Source of the DNA: Nitrospirota bacterium
GTDB taxonomy: Bacteria > Nitrospinota_A > UBA7883 > JACRGQ01
DNA: 64,000 bases
Direction of reading: 5' to 3'
Assembly: GCA_024275955.1 (NCBI GenBank)
Contig: JAJRYD010000036.1
Span: 64,001-128,000 of the forward strand
The notes beneath the pieces are model-generated. The model saw only the letters and a list, made by a program, of their open reading frames with translations, ran no database searches and had not been told where the DNA came from. Shown here piece by piece: positions 8,321 through 16,493 of this stretch (positions are counted from its first letter, which is position 1; each line of letters opens with the position of its first letter). The position numbers and the translations under genes were made by a program.

Positions 8321-8762
8321 TTAGAGTAGCTGTTCAGCTTTTGGCTTGTCTATATGCCACCGCATATGACGGTAGTCGTCGTTTATCATCCATTCGAGTG
8401 TTTGAGGCTCGCCTTCGCGTCCATTTATTTTGCAGGCTTTTTGGGTTTACGTTCTTTACAAGGTGGAGCAGTAGCCTGTTGCACGAGTACCATAGCGTTG
8501 TTACAGCCTTTGGGTCAATAGAACGGTAATCTTGTGCCTTTACCCAATGAGCTATGTTGTATCCGGGAAAGTTGTCGAGGTCTCCCTCTTCCAGTCTTAC
8601 AATTCGTTGGTGGTTATTAGAGACGGAGTCAATAAGGTGGCCCAATATTTCAATTAACGACCAACTGCCGTCATCAGGTAGAACCTTTAGGGCTTTTTCC
8701 GACAGACCTTGCAGTTTTTCGTAAAAATCTTCGACTCTATCGTTGAAACCGGCACAATTCAT
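8321..8762 (-). pseudogene. DinB-family protein, frameshifted near its C-terminus
   Basis: DinB/YfiT-like four-helix-bundle protein. The main frame (SWSLIEILGHLIDSVSNNHQR, with the family histidine in GHL) runs to a stop at 8334, but its last 30 or so residues (NKWTRRRASN...) are basic and not DinB-like. One frame over, from about 8433 to the stop at 8321, the sequence reads NGREGEPQTLEWMINDDYRH then MRWHID, the normal DinB C-terminal helix with its histidines. An extra base, probably in the AAAA run near 8432, explains this. ATG at 8762 follows AGGGAAAGC. Either a recent pseudogene or a sequencing error. Confidence 0.72.
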
Positions 8763-8810
8763 CAAGCTTTCCCTGTTTTGATAATTTCGTCATTCTATAC
8801 CTGTCGGGGT

Positions 8811-8845
8811 AAAATACCGAAATGAAATTTTGTTTCGGTATTTTT
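8811..8845 (+). terminator. Strong hairpin plus T-run between divergent genes
   Basis: AAAATACCGAAA (8811-8822) pairs perfectly with TTTCGGTATTTT and is followed by more T, with a 10-base loop. It has the form of an intrinsic terminator but lies between two divergent genes, ending six bases before the ATG of the plus-strand gene. It could be a leader attenuator or stop antisense reading. Confidence 0.6.
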
Positions 8846-8850
8846 TTGGG

Positions 8851-10479
8851 ATGACCTTAAGCACAAGGGCGTTGCTTCTTGCCGCTTCCACTTTTCTGGT
8901 ATTCGGGCAGGCTCTCTGGTTCGACTTTCTGTGGGACGATTACCTGTTCCTTGTCGACAACGAGTCTGTAAAATCTATGAAAAACATACCTTCGTTTTTT
9001 GTCGAGACCACGGCCGACCTTTACCGCCCGCTTAGAACCACACTCTACGCTGTTTTTTATCAGCTGTTCGGCCTTAATCCCGCTCCATACCACGCGCTTG
9101 GGCTTTTGCTTAATCTGATCTCTGCTTTTCTTTTGATGAGGATATTCGAGCTTTGCGGATTGGATAAAAGGGCATCCTTTTTCGGCGCGCTGGTTTTTTC
9201 CGTCCACCCTGTTCATATTCAAAAAATTATTTTTATCGCTTCTGTTTTTGATATGCCTGGTGATGTATGCTTTCTTGCGGCGGTTTATTTTTATCTTCTA
9301 TACAGAGACGGTGGAGGAAAGAGCCGGTTCAAAATATCTATAATCTTCTTCGGGGTAGCTCTTTTTTTTGCCGAAACAGCTGTCGTCTTTCCGTTTATAG
9401 TTCTTATGCTGGAGCTGATTTTATTTAAACCGCCCAAAGAAAAAAAGTTTTTTACAAGCAGTAGGCTGAGAGACGCGGCGGTAATAGCAACTGTTCTTAT
9501 CGGCTACATGGTTATACGGACATACGTTGTCGGGCGCGTTCAAAGACCGGACGCGGAGATAGATATTATTTCGCTTTATATGAATATGCCGTCTGTTTAT
9601 ATGGAGTATTTCCGGCTTCTTGTTTTTCCTTTTCCACTTTCTCCTTTGCCTCTACTGGAAGTTCTGGATAACCCGATAACTCTCCCAACGCTATTTTCGC
9701 TATTGCTGTTGGTTTTGTTTATCGGCGCTGGGTGGGCTATTAGAAAAGAAAAACCGCTTGTCTCTGTTGGCATATTCTGGTTTTTTATCGCTCTGCTTCC
9801 AAACTCCAATATTATTCCTACAGGAACTATGATGTCGGAGAGATACCTCTACCTGCCGTCTGCCGGCTTTTGTCTTTTGGCCGGGCTGTTTATTTCGGGG
9901 GGAGGGAGGAAAGCTGTAAGAGAAATTTTTCTTGGAATATTTATTCTCTATCTTTCGGCTCTTTCTATTTATCAACTGCCGGTATGGCGCAACCCCGAAA
10001 GCTTATGGAAGCATGCTTTAAAAGTTCTTCCCAATAACCTCTTGGCCTTGCGCAACCTTGCCGCGCACTATAAACGAACAGGCGAAGCAGAAAAAGCTAA
10101 GGCACTCTATATAGAGATGGCCCAAAAAGGCTCGCACAGGGAGTTTGCTTTGTCAGAGCTTTCGGCCTACGCGATTGATGATGGTAATTATGCCTTAGCG
10201 GAAAATTTAATATTGCCGCTTTTAAGGCTTACCCCGGGCAACGAAGGGCTTAAAAAAAACCTGTTAATAGCTCGGTGCCAGCTGAATAGGCAAGGCTGGA
10301 AGGATATGGCAAAAGATGTCCTAAGCGTATACCCCGAGGCTAGGCTGTACGAAGAGGTAGGCAACTGCTACGCGAACATAGGCGAAGGCGGCGAAGCGGT
10401 TAAGCATTTTAAGCACTCAATGGAGATTGACCCGGAGAACAAATCTGCTCGCGATAAAATAATAAAGCTTGGCGGGTAG
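8851..10479 (+). CDS. TMTC-like polytopic membrane glycosyltransferase with C-terminal TPRs
   Basis: About 542 residues. The first 380 or so form roughly ten membrane helices with a luminal-type acidic motif in the first loop (FLWDDYLFL) and a YRPLRTTLYA segment; near 330 is SNIIPTGTMMSERYLYLPSA. These features match the TMTC/DUF1736 class of GT-C mannosyltransferase-like proteins. The C-terminal 150 residues are TPR repeats (LLALRNLAAHYKRTGEAEKA, VGNCYANIGEGGEAVKH). Start at ATG 8851 is uncertain since no ribosome site fits and the hairpin abuts it; a TTG at 8830 is the alternative. A second membrane GT follows 14 bases later. Confidence 0.8.
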   Translation: MTLSTRALLLAASTFLVFGQALWFDFLWDDYLFLVDNESVKSMKNIPSFFVETTADLYRPLRTTLYAVFYQLFGLNPAPYHALGLLLNLISAFLLMRIFELCGLDKRASFFGALVFSVHPVHIQKIIFIASVFDMPGDVCFLAAVYFYLLYRDGGGKSRFKISIIFFGVALFFAETAVVFPFIVLMLELILFKPPKEKKFFTSSRLRDAAVIATVLIGYMVIRTYVVGRVQRPDAEIDIISLYMNMPSVYMEYFRLLVFPFPLSPLPLLEVLDNPITLPTLFSLLLLVLFIGAGWAIRKEKPLVSVGIFWFFIALLPNSNIIPTGTMMSERYLYLPSAGFCLLAGLFISGGGRKAVREIFLGIFILYLSALSIYQLPVWRNPESLWKHALKVLPNNLLALRNLAAHYKRTGEAEKAKALYIEMAQKGSHREFALSELSAYAIDDGNYALAENLILPLLRLTPGNEGLKKNLLIARCQLNRQGWKDMAKDVLSVYPEARLYEEVGNCYANIGEGGEAVKHFKHSMEIDPENKSARDKIIKLGG

Positions 10480-10493
10480 GGTATAGTTTTTTT

Positions 10494-11588
10494 GTGAGTA
10501 GCTTGAAAAATCTTTTAGCGAATATTGATTCGGCAAAATGGGGTACAAGGCTGGTCGGCTTTATCTTTGTTTTCCTTTACATCCAATCTCTCCTTATGGG
10601 ACTGAACAGGGAGAGCGGAAATGATTTTACACAGCTTATGAAATATGCTGATAGTTTTTTGAATGGCACCGCTGAGAATGGATGGTCGACTAGTTTTTAC
10701 AGTTCCCTTTTTCCGGTTTTCGTTTTTGCTCCGTTATATTTTCTGCCTATCTGGCTGGCCCATTCGTTATGGTACCTTTTGCTTTTATTTTTATTTGTTT
10801 TTCCAATTTACCATGCGTTCAATATTGACAGAAAATTTGATATGGTATTGTTCGCGCTTGTCTTTCTTCCGTTTGTCGAGGTCTTGCAGTCTAACATGCT
10901 GAATGGGCAGATGAGCATTCTGCCGCTTGCATCTTTGCTGGGGTTTTATGTTTCCTTAAAGAATAAAGATGAAAGGCTTGGGTCGTTTTTTCTTGGCCTT
11001 ACAGTGTCGCTAAGGTTCGAGGCTGTTGTCTTTCTTCTTTTTCCTCTGGTTCAGCGTAATTGGAAACAGCTTGCTGGAGCGGTCGTGGTTATTTTCGTGC
11101 TTTCGGTTTTTCTTCCCTTCGCCGTTTCAGGCAGTGTTGTTTTAGATTTTTACTCTTCCCTTTACCTGAGTATTAGTAACAGTTATTCCATGTTGGGAGA
11201 TGAATATCTTGGTGTGTTAAATTTGCCGCTACACATGGCGGCAGTTATTGTGGTTGTCGGCGCGCATATCTATCTTCTAAAGAAAAGAGTGGCGGAGGAA
11301 GACGCGCTGTTTCTTTATATCCCTCTTATGCTTCTTATCTTCTCGCCGTTATTTAAAACCTATTACCTTATATCGCTTTTTCCGCTTTTGCTGACGGTTG
11401 CCAGCTCCATTAAGGGGAGCGGTGAGGCGGTATGGAAAAACAGCTCTCTATACCTCTATCTGCTTGTGCTTTTTAGTTACGCGGTAGCAAGGGCGATGGA
11501 GGAACCAAAGGCAGGCTACCTGATAAGCGTAGGCTTTTCCTTTGTTGCCGTTTTATTTGTGCTTTTGCGCAGAGAGGAGAAAGCTTAG
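10494..11588 (+). CDS. Polytopic membrane protein, GT87/DUF2029-like
   Basis: 364 residues, about ten hydrophobic helices, GTG start. The first periplasmic loop carries NRESGNDFTQLMKYADSFLNG, which matches the aspartate-bearing loop of GT87 (PimE-like, polyprenyl-phosphate-mannose-dependent) transferases. The next loop ends in LNGQMSILPLASLLG, another GT87 hallmark. Donor and acceptor are unknown. It overlaps the convergent msbA 3' end by four bases. Probably works with the preceding GT-C-like gene in envelope or glycoprotein sugar transfer. Confidence 0.75.
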   Translation: MSSLKNLLANIDSAKWGTRLVGFIFVFLYIQSLLMGLNRESGNDFTQLMKYADSFLNGTAENGWSTSFYSSLFPVFVFAPLYFLPIWLAHSLWYLLLLFLFVFPIYHAFNIDRKFDMVLFALVFLPFVEVLQSNMLNGQMSILPLASLLGFYVSLKNKDERLGSFFLGLTVSLRFEAVVFLLFPLVQRNWKQLAGAVVVIFVLSVFLPFAVSGSVVLDFYSSLYLSISNSYSMLGDEYLGVLNLPLHMAAVIVVVGAHIYLLKKRVAEEDALFLYIPLMLLIFSPLFKTYYLISLFPLLLTVASSIKGSGEAVWKNSSLYLYLLVLFSYAVARAMEEPKAGYLISVGFSFVAVLFVLLRREEKA

Positions 11589-13339
11589 GCATTGCCGGCA
11601 TTCGCGGATATCTGAAGGTCGTAGACCTTTTTGTAAACGCCCCCGCTCTTCATTAGTTCTTGGTGGTTTCCCTCCTGCACAATTTTCCCTTTGTCGAGAA
11701 CCACTATTCTATCTGCGTGGAGTATGGTGGAAAGCCTATGGGCTATTACGAATGTAGTCCGGTTTCGCATAAGGTTTTGCAGAGCTTTTTGAACCTGAAG
11801 CTCCGATTCGGTATCAAGAGCCGATGTAGCCTCGTCTAGTATCAGTATCGCCGGATCTTTGAAAATGGCTCTCGCTATAGATATCCTTTGTCTTTGTCCT
11901 CCGCTCAAGCGCACTCCACGCTCGCCGATAAGAGAATCGTAGCCATCCGGCATTTCCATTATAAAGCCGTCGGCATAGGCGGCTTTTGCCGCGCCAACTA
12001 TACGCTCATCAGGCAGGCTATCCTGCCCGTAAGCGATGTTGTTTCTTAGTGTGTCGTTAAAGAGAAATATATCTTGCGTTACAATGCCTATCTGTCCCCT
12101 TACCGATTCAAGTGTTGCGTCGCGTATATCGACCCCGTCAAAGAGTATCTCTCCGCTGGTAGGGTCGTAGAATCTTGCGATAAGGTCTACAAGGGTAGAT
12201 TTGCCAGCCCCGCTCATCCCGACTACAGCGACTATGGAGCCTGCCTTTACGGTAAGGCTGATATCCTTTAGTACAGGCTCTGTGCCGTAGCTGAAATTGA
12301 GGTTTTTAATCTCAACAGCGTTACTCAGCCTTCCTATGGGCTTTGCGTTTTCGGCATTTGCGATTTCGGGCTTTGTATCGAGAATCTCAAACACCCGTCC
12401 GGCGGCCCCCATTGATTGCTGAATTTTGTTGTACACTCTGCTTAGTTTCGATATCGGGGAGAAAAGCATAAACAGGGCGGTGAGGAAAGAAAAGAAACTT
12501 CCCACGGTGTAGGTTCCCTCTACTACCTGAATGCCGCCATACCAGATGATGGCGGCTACGCCAATTACCGCGAAAAATTCCATAAGTGGAGAAGATACTT
12601 CGTTTATCCGTATTGTTTTTAATATAAGGCCGAAATATTTTTCGTTCGCCTTCTTAAATCGCGAGATTTCGTATTTTTGCATTCCAAATGCCTGAACGAT
12701 TCTAAAACCGGAAAACGATTCGTGCATCAGCGAAGTAAGGTCGGCCATTCTTTCCTGCGACTCCCTAGTGACGTTTTTTAACGCTTTGCCGAGCCTTGCC
12801 ACAAGAAACGCGGAGAACGGAATAGCGGTTATCGCGATTACGGTAAGCTTCGGGTCGCGGTAAAAGAGCAGGCTAAGAAGAACCACAACGGTAAAGCTTT
12901 CGCGGAAGATATCGTAAACGACGATGGATATGGAATCTTGAATGAGCTGTATATCGTTGGCTATCCTTGAAACCAGCTTCCCCGTTGTGTGTCTATGAAA
13001 AAACGAAAGCGAGAGCGTTTGTATATGGCTGTATAGGTGGTTTCGAATATCTCTTACGGTCTGCTGTCCTATTTTCTGCATAAGTGAAGATGCCACATAC
13101 CTTGCCACCCCCCTAAACAGATACATAGCGACAAGGGCGGCTGGAACTATCTTTAGCATGTCGCGGTCTTTTTTTATAAAAATATCGTCGAGCAAAGGCT
13201 GTATCAGGTAGGCGGCGGCACCAGCTGTAATGGAAACAAGAATCATGCAAAGAGTCGCAAACGTAAAATTGCCGAGGTAAGGCTTTAGATACCGTAAAAG
13301 GCGTTTATACTCGTTCCATGTTTTTTGTCGTTCGTTCAT
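11585..13339 (-). CDS. msbA: MsbA-like lipid A/lipid exporter ABC transporter
   Basis: 584-residue half-transporter: six TM helices (about 25-320), then an ATPase domain with Walker A GMSGAGKST, signature LSGGQRQR, Walker B ILILDEATSALD and switch IAHRLST. Length and the YLFRGVARY and HRHTTGKLVSRIANDI motifs fit the MsbA/BmrA exporter family. The start ATG overlaps the stop of the heptosyltransferase gene (ATGA), and the gene closes a leftward glycan operon, supporting a role in flipping lipid A-core or another lipid-linked glycan across the inner membrane. Confidence 0.9.
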   Translation of the reverse strand: MNERQKTWNEYKRLLRYLKPYLGNFTFATLCMILVSITAGAAAYLIQPLLDDIFIKKDRDMLKIVPAALVAMYLFRGVARYVASSLMQKIGQQTVRDIRNHLYSHIQTLSLSFFHRHTTGKLVSRIANDIQLIQDSISIVVYDIFRESFTVVVLLSLLFYRDPKLTVIAITAIPFSAFLVARLGKALKNVTRESQERMADLTSLMHESFSGFRIVQAFGMQKYEISRFKKANEKYFGLILKTIRINEVSSPLMEFFAVIGVAAIIWYGGIQVVEGTYTVGSFFSFLTALFMLFSPISKLSRVYNKIQQSMGAAGRVFEILDTKPEIANAENAKPIGRLSNAVEIKNLNFSYGTEPVLKDISLTVKAGSIVAVVGMSGAGKSTLVDLIARFYDPTSGEILFDGVDIRDATLESVRGQIGIVTQDIFLFNDTLRNNIAYGQDSLPDERIVGAAKAAYADGFIMEMPDGYDSLIGERGVRLSGGQRQRISIARAIFKDPAILILDEATSALDTESELQVQKALQNLMRNRTTFVIAHRLSTILHADRIVVLDKGKIVQEGNHQELMKSGGVYKKVYDLQISANAGNA

Positions 13340-14367
13340 AGTTTTTCCATAACAGCTTTGGCAACAGGCTCTACAGGCAGTTTATCCATGCAGTCGTACT
13401 CTTTGCAACTCTCCGGCCTGCACTTTTCGCACGAAGGAACATCCGGCGTAAAACTTTTATCGTCTTTTCCTATCGGCCCCCATCGCTCGGGAAGGCATAC
13501 GCGAATCGGGCAGTATATACCAACCGCTCTCGTTCCAACAGCTGTAGCTATATGTAGCGGGCCGGTGCTGGGCGCTACAAAGCAGGAAAGCCTTTTTATA
13601 AAGCCGGCCATATCTTTTAGTGAACTGCCGATAAGCGATTCATGGCTAAGGGAGCTTTCTCCCATCACCTCTCGGATAAGATATTCTTCGCCGGGGCCTG
13701 CAAGCAGGATTACCTCTACCCCTTCGTTTTTTAGTTTGTCGGCTAGCTCGGCATACTTTTTCGGTTTCCAGTTTCGCGCAGAGCCTCCCATGCCGGGGAA
13801 AATGCCGACATGCTTCTTGCCGTCCAGCAGAAGCACTGCCATGTAGCTGGGCAAAGTTTTGGAATAGGGGAGAGATGATTTTCTAACTGGAGGTATGCCA
13901 AGAGGTTTTAGAATGTCCAAATTATAATCGGTTTCATGCCGTCCGCCTCTTGAGCGGTGTTGCGTTATTTTATGATTGTAAAAAATACGGCCCAGTTTTG
14001 ACGCGGGGCCTATTCTTATCGCTATCCCTGCCTGCCGGCAGGCGAGTGATACCCAAAAATCAGAAAAAAGATGAATAACAACATCGAACCTTTTGCTCTT
14101 GAGCCGGCTGACAAGATTTCTCGTATTAAAAAACCGGGGCTTTTCGTCGGTCTCTAGCCTTATAACTTCATCAATGTCGGGGTGGCCATCGAGCAGTTCG
14201 GCTACGAACGGTTTTACAAGCATAGATATTTTCCAGTTAGGCTTTGCTGTTCGTATAGATGTCGGCACAGGGGTAGAGAGTACCACGTCTCCTATCCTGT
14301 CTGTTCTGACAATAAGTATATTCAGCTCATCGCGGGAAGAAAGCGTCTCTAAGATGTTGGTTTTCAT
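13336..14367 (-). CDS. GT9 family heptosyltransferase
   Basis: 343 residues of the ADP-heptose:LPS heptosyltransferase class. The N-terminal LIVRTDRIGDVVLSTPVP, the central GIFPGMGGSARNWKPKKYAELA and the C-terminal CFVAPSTGPLHIATAVGT motifs are all diagnostic. A late cluster CEKCRPESC(KEYD)C may bind a metal or be structural and is found in several GT9 proteins. Coupled to msbA by an ATGA overlap. Probably adds heptose to LPS inner core; the exact acceptor is unknown. Confidence 0.9.
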   Translation of the reverse strand: MKTNILETLSSRDELNILIVRTDRIGDVVLSTPVPTSIRTAKPNWKISMLVKPFVAELLDGHPDIDEVIRLETDEKPRFFNTRNLVSRLKSKRFDVVIHLFSDFWVSLACRQAGIAIRIGPASKLGRIFYNHKITQHRSRGGRHETDYNLDILKPLGIPPVRKSSLPYSKTLPSYMAVLLLDGKKHVGIFPGMGGSARNWKPKKYAELADKLKNEGVEVILLAGPGEEYLIREVMGESSLSHESLIGSSLKDMAGFIKRLSCFVAPSTGPLHIATAVGTRAVGIYCPIRVCLPERWGPIGKDDKSFTPDVPSCEKCRPESCKEYDCMDKLPVEPVAKAVMEKL

Positions 14368-14425
14368 TGAGAAGCTATTCTAAACGATATTTTGACCAAA
14401 GGTAAGAGTTGTGAAAGGAGCGGGG

Positions 14426-15004
14426 CTAGTTCTTGAAGTTGGAATTTTTGCGCGTTGAGGCATGTTGGCCCAGCCTTGAGTAGAAGTTATCCATCACCGG
14501 ATCCATCGAGAATTTGTCGATCTCATCCAGATATTTTAGGAGAGAGAGCGACCAGTAGGCTTCGTCAGGAGTTTCGATAATGGCGGTACTGTTATCGTCT
14601 TTGTAAATATCGGTTATTTCACTGCGTGCGTTTTTGGGGGCCGGCCCTGTTTTTTTGGCCGTTATGGTAAGCGGTCTCATAGGGTTTAGGTGAAAAACTT
14701 TCAGCCCCGCTATTTCTTTTGGAATGTCATCACCGACCAGTTCTTCTATAGGCATTCCTTCGGAATCTGGGATATGGTTGCCTGCGAGCGTAGCTATGTA
14801 GATAGGAGCTTTTCTAATAACCGTCTGCTGTGCGTAGCCTGTTCTTATTACGGAACTATTTTTGGAGCCTGCCCCGAATACGACGAACGGCCATCTGCCC
14901 TGCTCAAACACAAAAGGCTTTTTATGAATAACAGTTTCATTCAATACCTGCTCGACCTTCTTTTCGAGCTTCGCGTTTTTTAGCCCTAGTTGTAATCTTT
15001 TCAT
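14426..15004 (-). CDS. Uncharacterised soluble protein in glycan operon
   Basis: 192 residues, no family recognised. The N-terminus is helical and basic; the middle has GRWPFVVFGAGSKNSSVIRTG, and a DEAYWSLSLLKYLDEIDKFS helix precedes a polar tail. No signal peptide or TM helix. It is placed between GT2 and GT9 genes on the same strand with short gaps, so it probably belongs to the same transcription unit. A regulatory or carrier role cannot be told apart from an enzymatic one. Confidence 0.7.
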   Translation of the reverse strand: MKRLQLGLKNAKLEKKVEQVLNETVIHKKPFVFEQGRWPFVVFGAGSKNSSVIRTGYAQQTVIRKAPIYIATLAGNHIPDSEGMPIEELVGDDIPKEIAGLKVFHLNPMRPLTITAKKTGPAPKNARSEITDIYKDDNSTAIIETPDEAYWSLSLLKYLDEIDKFSMDPVMDNFYSRLGQHASTRKNSNFKN

Positions 15005-15080
15005 GCTGTCCGCATCTTAACAGGTTTGTATAGCCTTATTCAATGGAGCCGAGGCGGTTTGTGGCGCAATATCTTATATT

Positions 15081-16478
15081 TTAATCTGGCTTTGTTTCCC
15101 GCCATGCAGATTTACAGCCAAGATAGTTTATAAACTCGCAGTAAGGTGCGTAAAAAAAGGCCGGCAGTCTGCTTGTCGACTCGTTATCTGTCAGGAATTG
15201 CCGAAACTCTTTCGCTCGTTTCGCAAGCCGGCTTCTATAATCGGCAACAATCTCTTTAGAGTTGCTTTGATTAATTGTTCTAAACAGCACTTTGAAGTAG
15301 GCAAAAGATCTGTCAAAGTTTTGCGCCATCGAAAGGTTATGAGAGTGGTAGACCATAGCATCTGGTTCGTAGACTGTTTTGTATTTTTTTTTCTGTATCC
15401 GAGCCGCCCATATCTGGTCTTCGGCCCACCCTACAGTTTCATCGAAAGCTGTTTCAAGCAAGATGCTTTTGGGGATGGCAGAATTTGCGTTGGAAAAAAA
15501 CGGGTTGTTTTTGTTTTCGAGCCTTTTTTTTCCAAAAGCATCAGCTAGAAGCTTTTTTTCAAACAGCCCCGCGTGGCCGTCAATAGGAAGCTCTTTCCCG
15601 TAAACTCCGCCTACCGCTTTATCCTTTAAAGGAGCTATAAGATTTTTTAACCACTGCTTGTTTGCGGGGAGCGCGTGCGCGCTAAGGTTTACAATTATAT
15701 TTCCATTGGCAAGCTTCGCGCCCAGATTAAGAGAGCCTCCGTAGCTGAAAGATTTTTTAGGTATCGTAAATATTCTTAGCGGAAATTTTTTGGCGATATC
15801 AATAGTCGAGTCTGTCGATTCCGAATCAATGATAATAACTTCTGCCGTAGGCCCTTCTTGCGCAAGGACCATCTCAAGAGTTTTTTTTAAATATTTTTCT
15901 TCGTTGTAGGTTCGTATGATTACCGACACTTCGGGAGCCTCTATCTTTTCTATCTCTTTTATCGTTTTATGAGTCATTGACAATCTATTTTTTGGAGGCT
16001 CCGCGATTTTAATCTTTTTAAGCAATCCGCCGAGAAAAAGCGGTGAAAAAAGTTCCAGTACCGCGATAATTACCGCGTGAAACTTTGGTTCCGGCTGTAA
16101 CAGAATCCAGAGCAGGTTTTCTTTTATCTGTTGAAACGAGCCGTCGGGCTTCATGGTAGTTACATCCTCCGCGATAAGCCTTGCAAAAAAGCTGATAGAT
16201 TCATACCGAGCTCCGCTGATATTGTTCATCGGGATTACAGCTTTTAAAGGGTTCGCGGTTTTGATCTGCCGAAAAAGGGGCAATGCCTTTAGAAGGCTGA
16301 AATGCCCGGCACCCCAAGAAATAAAATTTAGATTCATTTTTTTTTCATACGAAGAGCCTGACGGGCCGAAATAGATTATGTCGTCTCTTGATTGGTTCGC
16401 TTTAGTTAATATCTTTTTTTCCGCCATCGCCATAGTTTCAGGCGGCGCAGTGCAGAAAAGAAGAAGTTTTCCGCTCAT
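15081..16478 (-). CDS. GT2 glycosyltransferase with N-terminal Rossmann-like module
   Basis: 465 residues. Residues about 185-400 are a GT-A fold transferase of the rhamnosyltransferase type: VSVIIRTYNEEKYLKKTLE, EVIIIDSESTDSTIDI, then SAHALP and a downstream WAEDQIWAARI in place of the usual ED acid pair. The first 170 residues are a separate alpha/beta module beginning KLLLFCTAPP that resembles the stand-alone protein at 42157-42666 and the C-terminus of the GT4 protein at 19149-20804. No TM helix in the GT part. Likely builds a surface polysaccharide. Confidence 0.85.
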   Translation of the reverse strand: MSGKLLLFCTAPPETMAMAEKKILTKANQSRDDIIYFGPSGSSYEKKMNLNFISWGAGHFSLLKALPLFRQIKTANPLKAVIPMNNISGARYESISFFARLIAEDVTTMKPDGSFQQIKENLLWILLQPEPKFHAVIIAVLELFSPLFLGGLLKKIKIAEPPKNRLSMTHKTIKEIEKIEAPEVSVIIRTYNEEKYLKKTLEMVLAQEGPTAEVIIIDSESTDSTIDIAKKFPLRIFTIPKKSFSYGGSLNLGAKLANGNIIVNLSAHALPANKQWLKNLIAPLKDKAVGGVYGKELPIDGHAGLFEKKLLADAFGKKRLENKNNPFFSNANSAIPKSILLETAFDETVGWAEDQIWAARIQKKKYKTVYEPDAMVYHSHNLSMAQNFDRSFAYFKVLFRTINQSNSKEIVADYRSRLAKRAKEFRQFLTDNESTSRLPAFFYAPYCEFINYLGCKSAWRETKPD

Positions 16479-16493
16479 AGAGTGGTTGGCCGT

